A DNA stretch of 7,943 nt, from contig JAXIPI010000370.1 of assembly GCA_045403015.1 (NCBI GenBank), forward strand, positions 1-7,943. Direction: 5' to 3'. Shown here piece after piece: positions 1-4,893 of the stretch. This DNA is from Gaiellasilicea sp045403015. GTDB lineage: Bacteria > Actinomycetota > Thermoleophilia > Gaiellales > Gaiellaceae. The notes beneath the pieces are model-generated. The model did no database searches. It worked only from the letters and a program-made list of their open reading frames with translations, and was not told where the DNA came from. The position numbers and the translations under genes are program-made. The number at the start of each line of letters is the position of its first letter. The stretch's first letter is position 1.

Positions 1-299
1 CCGGCGACGAGCACGCTCGCCTCGACCTGTGGCCGCTGGCTCGGCGCCGCCGGCGCGGCCGGCTCGAGACGCGGGGCCGGGACGGAGTTGCGAAAACCGA
101 GCAGGACGAGCCGTGCGAGCGCGACGTTCATCGCCTCGGGACTCTCGAGCGGTATCTCTGCGACCGGCTTGCCGTCTGCGTTCCTGAGCATCACGGTCCC
201 GGACTTCGTCCCGTCCGCGGCATGGTTGAACTCGATCGACAGATCGAGCTGTGCGTCGTGGAGCGCTCGCCTGATCGGCTCGTCGAGGTCGTCGCGCAT
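1..299 (-). CDS. Hypothetical protein, C-terminus cut by window edge
   Basis: I do not recognise this protein. The frame opens with ATG at 299-297 and runs uninterrupted for 99 codons to the left edge, so the C-terminus is missing. The visible part begins MRDDLDEPIRRALHDAQLDL. It has a charged, helix-like N-terminus (about residues 1-20), then a probable beta-rich stretch (residues 21-55), then a helical piece rich in Ala, Leu and Val (about 57-70). From residue 74 on it is Pro/Ala-rich and looks like a linker to something outside the window. There is no signal peptide or membrane segment. It lies 17 bp after the stop of the presenilin-like gene on the same strand and probably belongs to the same cluster. 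A TAGCGT hexamer 6 nt before the ATG suggests it may also have a leaderless start. The opposite-strand frame at 88-312 is its shadow. Confidence 0.7.
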   Translation of the reverse strand, partial: MRDDLDEPIRRALHDAQLDLSIEFNHAADGTKSGTVMLRNADGKPVAEIPLESPEAMNVALARLVLLGFRNSVPAPRLEPAAPAAPSQRPQVEASVLVA

Positions 300-305
300 G
301 CCGCA

Positions 306-311
306 ACGCTA
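306..311 (-). promoter_or_regulatory. Possible leaderless -10 element (TAGCGT)
   Basis: On the minus strand the hexamer TAGCGT is followed by exactly 6 nt and then the ATG of the left-edge gene. It matches the actinobacterial TAnnnT -10 consensus at the spacing expected when transcription starts at the A of the ATG. The same spacing occurs at the divergent pair near 3730. A purine stretch (AGAGAG, 313-318) lies too far upstream to be a good ribosome binding site. There is no clear -35. It is a short match in a high-GC region, so chance is possible. Confidence 0.35.
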
Positions 312-316
312 ACTCT

Positions 317-1405
317 CTAGCTCCGTTCGCGCCGCAGCCGCTCCACTTTCGCCTCGTCCGCGGCGAGTTGCTCCGGGTGGACGTCGTTGAGGGAAATGGG
401 GCTCGGCTCGTGGGGCTCGATCACGAGTCCGTTCGGGAGGTCGTGCACGAGTGCCTCGCCGGTGTCCGCGCCGCCGATCGTGAGCCGGCAGAGGATCTCG
501 TCCCCTGCCGCGTCTGCCTGTTCGACCGGGAAGCGGTCTTCACTCCGGAGCGGGACGATCGTCGCGGTGACCGGCGGGTGGTCGCGCGTCAGCAGCACGA
601 TCTTCGCGGGCCTCCGCTCGATCACGTCCGCCTCGAGGTCGTAGACACCCGCGCGGCTGTAGATGTGGACGGGAGCGCGCCCGCGCCGCCGCAGCGCGCG
701 CCAGAGCAGGTCGGCGTTCGGCAGCAGGAACCCGAGGGCGATTGCGGGGAGGGCCGGAAGGCCGCCGCGGTGAGCCTTCACCGAGAGGATCAGCGTGCAG
801 GCGGTCAGGGCGGTCATCGCGAACCAGGTCCAGCCGGTCCGGAGCCCGAATCGCCGCGCCGCGGCCACGAACAGGGCGAAGAAGAGAATGTCCGGTGGCC
901 CGAGGTTCGCGGTGCTGTGCCCCCCGGGCACACGAAAGGCGATCGAGATCTGCTCGAAGACGCTCGGGTGGTCGCTCGTGATCTTCCCTGTCGGCCCGAA
1001 GAAGACCGACCAGATGTCGACCCACGGAATGATGAGGGCGACTAGCGCCGCCCAGGCGACGTTCTCGAAGTAGGACAGGAACCAGAAGCCGAGCAGGATC
1101 AGAGCGAAGAGCTTCGCCAGGTTGAAGAGGACGTCGAGGTCGGCGAGTCCCGCCCCGAGCGCGACCGCGACCAGCGCAACGATGACCGGCCACAGCCGGG
1201 GTATGAACGCAACGGGCAGCAGCAGGAGAACCAGGGCAAGCCCGGCCGGGATGAGGACGAGCGAGATGAAGAGGACGTCCGGCCAGAGGCCGGCCCTCCA
1301 TAGGTGGTCGGCGCCGGCGGTGTACGCCGCGATCGCCGCCGTCAGACCCGCGAGTGCGAGTGCCCGGCGGGGGCCGCCTAGTAGGGCGGCAATTCTTGCC
1401 ACCAC
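317..1405 (-). CDS. Presenilin/SPP-like (family A22) intramembrane aspartyl protease homologue
   Basis: Predicted polytopic membrane protein of 362 aa, counted from GTG at 1405. Hydrophobic segments lie at about residues 15-35, 43-68, 71-90, 97-113, 117-138, 171-190, 193-208 and 216-235. Three motifs match the presenilin/signal peptide peptidase family in order and spacing. WVDIWSVF (D130) resembles the YD aspartate motif. LGPPDILFFALFV (D172) resembles LGLGD followed by a hydrophobic helix. GGLPALPAIALGFL (PALP at 217-220) resembles the presenilin PAL motif. By family knowledge such proteins cleave substrates within the membrane; that is inferred here, not shown. The canonical GxGD reads GPPD. 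A charged soluble tail of about 120 residues follows (240-362) and I do not recognise it. The frame stays open back to 1645, but that part lies in the overlapping upstream gene and is Arg/Gly/Ala-rich, so it is a shadow. GTG 1405 (or the adjacent GTG 1402) has AAGG 10 nt upstream and gives a 28-bp overlap with that gene. Confidence 0.75.
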   Translation of the reverse strand: MVARIAALLGGPRRALALAGLTAAIAAYTAGADHLWRAGLWPDVLFISLVLIPAGLALVLLLLPVAFIPRLWPVIVALVAVALGAGLADLDVLFNLAKLFALILLGFWFLSYFENVAWAALVALIIPWVDIWSVFFGPTGKITSDHPSVFEQISIAFRVPGGHSTANLGPPDILFFALFVAAARRFGLRTGWTWFAMTALTACTLILSVKAHRGGLPALPAIALGFLLPNADLLWRALRRRGRAPVHIYSRAGVYDLEADVIERRPAKIVLLTRDHPPVTATIVPLRSEDRFPVEQADAAGDEILCRLTIGGADTGEALVHDLPNGLVIEPHEPSPISLNDVHPEQLAADEAKVERLRRERS

Positions 1406-1965
1406 GGGCCAAGCGCCTTGAACGCGTTCCAGAACGCCGTTTTCGCGGGCGCCTCGTCGAGCGCAGCGTCGATATCCGGAACGACGAGCGCCTCGACGGT
1501 CGCGGTGAAGCGTTGGAGACCCTCGGCTGCCGGGTCGAGCGGATCCGAGAGCGGGAACGTGAGCGCGTTGGTGAACTCGACCGTCGGCTCGCCCATCAGC
1601 ACCAGGAGCTTGGGCTGGACGATGTGCAGCTCCTGCGTCAGCCACGGCCTGGCCTCTTCCGGATCCTGGCCGGCGAACTTGAGGCAGTTCGTCCCGTAGA
1701 CGGACATCGGGTCGACCCGCAGGCGCTGCAGCGACTTCAACAAGGCCTGGCCCGCCCGTCCGTAGAAGGCAACGCCCTCCTGCACCTCGGAGGGCTTCGG
1801 CTCGTACTTCAGCAGAAAGATGTCCGCGAGCGGATGCCCGGAGCCGAGCACGGGGACGTGCGTCTCGTCACCTGCGCGGCCGATCTCGTCGCCGAGCTCG
1901 TTGATCTCGGAGATCGCCTTCTGCAGGTAACGCTGGTAGATCTCGTCGGTAGGCACAGCGGACAC
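1378..1965 (-). CDS. Uracil-DNA glycosylase superfamily protein, divergent
   Basis: This is a 195-residue cytosolic protein with the framework of family 4-type uracil-DNA glycosylases, which excise uracil in base-excision repair. Framework matches are FYGRAGQALLKSL (residues 67-79; family FVGRAGQLL), VYGTNCLKF (89-97; family VYITNVVKC), PKLLVLMGE (118-126; family PKVIVTLG) and AFWNAFKAL near the C-terminus (family KxxxWxDLK). The catalytic parts do not match. The GEAPG motif A position reads KYEPK (53-57), and the HPS position near the C-terminus reads PDI (163-165). Only one cysteine is present, so the four-cysteine Fe-S cluster of family 4/5 enzymes is absent. Uracil excision is therefore doubtful, and a changed base specificity or a non-catalytic role is possible. 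I chose GTG 1965 because AGGA (1974-1971) sits 5 nt before it; ATG 2022 is in frame but would overlap the upstream gene by 34 bp. Confidence 0.75.
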   Translation of the reverse strand: MSAVPTDEIYQRYLQKAISEINELGDEIGRAGDETHVPVLGSGHPLADIFLLKYEPKPSEVQEGVAFYGRAGQALLKSLQRLRVDPMSVYGTNCLKFAGQDPEEARPWLTQELHIVQPKLLVLMGEPTVEFTNALTFPLSDPLDPAAEGLQRFTATVEALVVPDIDAALDEAPAKTAFWNAFKALGPWWQELPPY

Positions 1966-1970
1966 GGGAG

Positions 1971-1974
1971 TCCT
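1971..1974 (-). promoter_or_regulatory. Ribosome binding site deciding the UDG-like start
   Basis: AGGA on the minus strand is followed by CTCCC and then GTG at 1965-1963, a 5-nt spacer. This favours GTG 1965 over the in-frame ATG at 2022, which lies inside the upstream gene. A second purine run (GGAGAG) lies about 20 nt from the GTG, next to the upstream stop codon, and is too far away to serve it. Confidence 0.5.
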
Positions 1975-1988
1975 GTCTCGGTTCTCTC

Positions 1989-3716
1989 CTAGCGCACCTT
2001 TTCCTTGACTTGCGCCACCCACTTGAGGCTCTGGAGGTACGCGAGTGACTTCGGGCGGCGCAGCACTTCGGCCGTGCGCAGTGAGAGGAGAAACTCCTCC
2101 GGGCCGTCGAAGGCGCGCATCCGCAAGGCGCCCGTGCCCACCCCCTGGAGGACGTGCGCGTCGGAGCCCGCGCCTGCCGGCAGACCGTATTTCCGCGCAA
2201 AGCGGGCTGCTTCATCGTTGTAGCCCTCGAAGAGCAACCGGGCGTTGTAGACCTCGAGGACGTCGATCTCGTGCAGGTGCCGGTGCACGGTGGCCGGGAA
2301 CGGGATCGCGTGCATCCGGTCGAACGGGTGGGGGAGGTAGACGACGCCCTCCTGCTCGCGGATCGCGGCGACCGTGTCGGCGAAGGACATGCCGCGGGGG
2401 ATCTCCTCGCGCAGGAAGAGGCCGATCACCTCACCCTGGTCGTCCGTCTTCACCTCCTCGCCGGGAATCACGATCAGGTCGCGCCCACGCGCCCGCGCGA
2501 CCGCCTCCTGGGCGCCGCCGAACACGTTGTGATCGGTGATCGCGATCGCCCCGAGCCCTTCGGCTTCCGCGTGGTCGAGTAGCTCGTCCACTTCGATCGA
2601 ACAGTCGTGCGACCACGTGGTGTGCATGTGCAGGTCGGCGACGAGCCAGGGCCGGTCGGCGAGAGGCTCGACGTCCCGCTTCCGAGAACGCCGCCTGCCG
2701 GCGAGGCCGCGATATGTCTCGTCGAGATCCTTCGCCACCGCGGCGAAGGTCTGCTCTTCGGCGCGGGCGCGCGCCTCGCGCCCGCGGCGCTTGCGCAAGG
2801 CGTCGTCCTCGACGAGCCGCGCGACCGCCGCGGCGGCCAGCTCGGGCTGCTCGAAAACGCCGGGAGGATCGGCGAGGACCGCCCCGGCGGCGGCTGCCTC
2901 GAGCCGGAGTCGAGCCGAGCCGGTCGGGGCAGGCACGACGATCGCAGCCTCGGCGAGGATGGACGCGCGGGCCTGCGGCCTGCGCCCGGAGCGGACGTGC
3001 ACCCGGTCGCGCAGCACGAGCGGGATTCCAGGTCGGGTCGAGAGCGGTTTCGTCCGGACGAGTACGGCGTCCCAGCCGGGGAGGTCGCGCAACGAGCGGA
3101 GTGCGGCACGGGCAACCGGTAGGGAGCCGGAGTGGAGCTCGATCGCCACCAGCTTTCGCTTCTCACCAGGCATGAACAACTCGGTGTCCACTCCGGGCGA
3201 CACGATGCGGTAGTCGCCGGGAAAGCGCTCCTCCGCGGCCGCGGCTGTCGTCTCGGAGGTCGCGAGCAAGGCGTCGATGCGGGCGAGCAGCTTCTCTCTG
3301 AGCGCGCGTCGCGGCGGATAGCCGAGCCGCTCGGGCGAGAAGAAGGTGGCGACGCCGAGTGCTTCGGAGTCGCGGAGCGCAAGGTAGGAGATGCTCGGCA
3401 GTCCGGGCTCGAAGCCGTGGACGACGTCGAAGCCCCCTTGCTGGAGCGCGAGGTGGAGGTTCGCGCGGACGCCGACCGGGACGCCCAGGCTCGACCGGCG
3501 CGACACGGGCACCGCTGCGCCGATCGCGATCACGTCGGCGGCCTCGCCGCGCGCGAGCGTTCGGCGGCCGGCGATCAGGTCCGCCGTCCGAGCGGAAGGA
3601 GCGAGCACGGTGACCGAGTGCCCGAGGGCTCTCAGCTCCTTCGCGATTCCAGCGACGTGCTCGTTGACGTCGTGCGGCTGTGACCACCCAAACGGCGTCA
3701 CAAGGCAAATCTTCAC
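1989..3716 (-). CDS. GT-B glycosyltransferase-like / PHP phosphoesterase fusion protein
   Basis: Two-domain protein of 575 aa. Residues 1-340 resemble family 4 GT-B glycosyltransferases. Matches are MKICLVTPFGWSQPHDVNEH at the N-terminus, GFDVVHGFEPG (95-105), VSPGVDTELFMPG (172-184) and a C-terminal Rossmann half with LEAAAAGAVLADPPGVFEQP (272-291). The usual EX7E pair near 265-273 keeps only the second Glu; the first is Thr265. An Arg/Lys-rich linker (341-348) leads to a PHP domain (about 358-575). That domain has its metal ligands in order: HMH (363-365), HD (370-371), TDHN (394-397), PGEE (418-421), HPFD (463-466) and SDAH (518-521). PHP domains hydrolyse phosphoesters using a di- or trinuclear metal centre. 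The PHP half looks intact, while the transferase half may be weakened or substrate-binding only. The start is GTG 3716 with no Shine-Dalgarno but a leaderless-type -10. It is the first gene of the minus cluster, 23 bp ahead of the UDG-like gene. Confidence 0.85.
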   Translation of the reverse strand: MKICLVTPFGWSQPHDVNEHVAGIAKELRALGHSVTVLAPSARTADLIAGRRTLARGEAADVIAIGAAVPVSRRSSLGVPVGVRANLHLALQQGGFDVVHGFEPGLPSISYLALRDSEALGVATFFSPERLGYPPRRALREKLLARIDALLATSETTAAAAEERFPGDYRIVSPGVDTELFMPGEKRKLVAIELHSGSLPVARAALRSLRDLPGWDAVLVRTKPLSTRPGIPLVLRDRVHVRSGRRPQARASILAEAAIVVPAPTGSARLRLEAAAAGAVLADPPGVFEQPELAAAAVARLVEDDALRKRRGREARARAEEQTFAAVAKDLDETYRGLAGRRRSRKRDVEPLADRPWLVADLHMHTTWSHDCSIEVDELLDHAEAEGLGAIAITDHNVFGGAQEAVARARGRDLIVIPGEEVKTDDQGEVIGLFLREEIPRGMSFADTVAAIREQEGVVYLPHPFDRMHAIPFPATVHRHLHEIDVLEVYNARLLFEGYNDEAARFARKYGLPAGAGSDAHVLQGVGTGALRMRAFDGPEEFLLSLRTAEVLRRPKSLAYLQSLKWVAQVKEKVR

Positions 3717-3722
3717 GCAGCG

Positions 3723-3728
3723 AGTCTA
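3723..3728 (-). promoter_or_regulatory. Leaderless-type -10 (TAGACT) for the GT/PHP fusion gene
   Basis: On the minus strand TAGACT is followed by 6 nt (CGCTGC) and then GTG at 3716. It fits the TAnnnT consensus with transcription starting at or next to the start codon. No Shine-Dalgarno lies between them. Seventeen bp further upstream is already inside the divergent gene, and no TTGAC-like -35 is visible there. Confidence 0.5.
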
Positions 3729-3730
3729 GT

Positions 3731-3736
3731 TAGAGT
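3731..3736 (+). promoter_or_regulatory. Leaderless-type -10 (TAGAGT) for the alcohol dehydrogenase gene
   Basis: TAGAGT is followed by 6 nt (CGCCCG) and then ATG at 3743. No purine-rich ribosome binding site precedes the ATG. The -35 position (about 3708-3713) reads AATCTT, inside the start of the divergent gene, so this would be an extended or -35-less promoter. The opposite-strand -10 is only 2 bp away. Confidence 0.5.
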
Positions 3737-3742
3737 CGCCCG

Positions 3743-4849
3743 ATGAAGATCCGCGCCGCGGTGCTGGAGGAGTTCGGCGCGCCGCTGGCGGTGCAGGAGC
3801 TCGATCTCGCGGAGCCGAAGGCGGGTGAGGTGCTCGTCCGGCTCGTCGCGTGTGGTGTCTGCCACACCGACCTCTACACAGCCTCCGGCGCCGACCCGTC
3901 GGGTTACGCACCGACGGTGCTCGGCCACGAGGGGGCGGGGGTGGTCGAGCGCCTCGGCGAAGGAGTCACGTCGCTCGAGCCCGGCGACCACGTTGTCACC
4001 CTCTTCTCGCCGCAATGTCGCGAGTGCATCCACTGTCGCAGCACTCGCACGAACCTCTGCCTCGCGATCCGCGACGAGCAGGGCAAGGGTCATCTCCCGG
4101 ACGGAACGACTCGGCTCTCGAGGTCCGGCGAGCCGATCCGTCACTTCATGGGGACGTCGACCTTCGCCGAGTACACGGTGATGCCCGAGATCGCGCTGGC
4201 GAAGATCAACAGAGACGCGCCGCTCGACCGGGCGTGCCTGTTCGCGTGCGGGCTCTCGACTGGAATCGGGGCGGCGATGAAGACCGCGGCGGTCGAGTGC
4301 GGCTCGACCTGTGTCGTCTTCGGCGCCGGAATGGTCGGCCTCGGCGCGGTCGCCGGCTGCCGGCTCCAGGGCGCGGAGCGGATCATCTGCATCGACCTCT
4401 CGAGCGAGCGGCTCGAGCTCGCGAAGGGTCAGGGAGCGACCGAGACGATGCTCGGCGCGCCCGATGTCGTCGACCAGATCCTCGAGCTGACCGGAGGCTT
4501 CGGCGCCGACTACACCTTCGAGGCGACGGGCAACGTGGCCGTCATGCGCCAGGCCGTCGAGTCGGCCCGGATGGGTTGGGGGCTCTGCACCGTCGCCGGT
4601 GTTGCGGGGAAAGGCGAGACGCTCGAGGTCGTGCCGCGCTACCTGATCACCGGCCGGCGCATCGCGGGTTCCTCGTTCGGCGGGATCAAGGGCCGCGACG
4701 AGGTGCCGGAGCTCGTCGACCTCTGGCTCGCGGGCGAGCTCGATATCGACCCCTTCGTCTCCCACACGCTTGCACTCGACGACGTGAACCGCGGCTTCGA
4801 GTTGATGAATGCACAGGCCGGGATCCGCAGCGTGATCTCCTTTATCTAG
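3743..4849 (+). CDS. Class III zinc alcohol dehydrogenase (thiol-dependent formaldehyde dehydrogenase type)
   Basis: 368 aa, the family's normal length, and alignable end to end with class III alcohol dehydrogenase (FrmA/AdhC/ADH5). These enzymes oxidise the S-hydroxymethyl adduct of formaldehyde with a cellular thiol using NAD+. Catalytic zinc ligands are C40 (GVCHTD), H62 (GHEGAG) and C169 (ACGLSTG). Structural zinc ligands are C92, C95, C98 and C106. The NAD-binding loop is GAGMVG (194-199), and D218 at the end of the next strand favours NAD over NADP. GTSTFAEYTV (137-146) is a class III signature-like segment. Compared with human ADH5 from memory, the glutathione contacts D55 and R114 are kept (D51, R110), while E57 is Ser53 and K283 is Met277. 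The physiological thiol may therefore not be glutathione. General alcohol oxidation is an alternative. The start is fixed by the 26-bp divergent gap and the leaderless -10. It is followed after 44 bp by a kinase gene. Confidence 0.92.
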   Translation: MKIRAAVLEEFGAPLAVQELDLAEPKAGEVLVRLVACGVCHTDLYTASGADPSGYAPTVLGHEGAGVVERLGEGVTSLEPGDHVVTLFSPQCRECIHCRSTRTNLCLAIRDEQGKGHLPDGTTRLSRSGEPIRHFMGTSTFAEYTVMPEIALAKINRDAPLDRACLFACGLSTGIGAAMKTAAVECGSTCVVFGAGMVGLGAVAGCRLQGAERIICIDLSSERLELAKGQGATETMLGAPDVVDQILELTGGFGADYTFEATGNVAVMRQAVESARMGWGLCTVAGVAGKGETLEVVPRYLITGRRIAGSSFGGIKGRDEVPELVDLWLAGELDIDPFVSHTLALDDVNRGFELMNAQAGIRSVISFI

Positions 4850-4893
4850 GCGGCAGGCTCAACTTCCTCGCCGGACGGCCGATTTTCAGGCCA

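Noticed and set aside
368..1045. Plus-strand 225-codon frame over the protease-like gene
   Set aside because: The minus strand encodes membrane helices and family motifs; the plus frame is charged low-complexity sequence.
317..1405. Prepilin peptidase (A24) or PAP2 phosphatase as the identity of the membrane protein
   Set aside because: A24 enzymes lack the PALP helix and show GxGD with following conserved Lys/Leu; PAP2 needs its KxxxxxxRP and PSGH/SRxxxxxH motifs, which are absent. The A22 pattern fits better.
1406..1645. N-terminal extension of the presenilin-like frame by 80 codons
   Set aside because: It lies wholly inside the UDG-like gene in another frame and reads as an Arg/Gly/Ala-rich low-complexity string, whereas the UDG-like frame has family motifs there.
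2536..3213. Plus-strand frames over the GT/PHP fusion
   Set aside because: Ser/Arg/Ala-rich strings without motifs, opposite well-matched GT and PHP sequence.
3713..4765. 350-codon frame antisense to the dehydrogenase
   Set aside because: Composition is dominated by Arg, Asp, Glu and Ala, as expected for the mirror of a high-GC gene, and there are no recognisable motifs.
4877..4892. GGCC-N8-GGCC as a terminator between dehydrogenase and kinase
   Set aside because: The 4-bp stem is too short, there is no T-run, and the second arm abuts the kinase start codon.
3850..4893. Long upstream continuation of the kinase frame
   Set aside because: It overlaps the dehydrogenase in another frame, is Arg-rich without motifs, and the dehydrogenase matches its family end to end.
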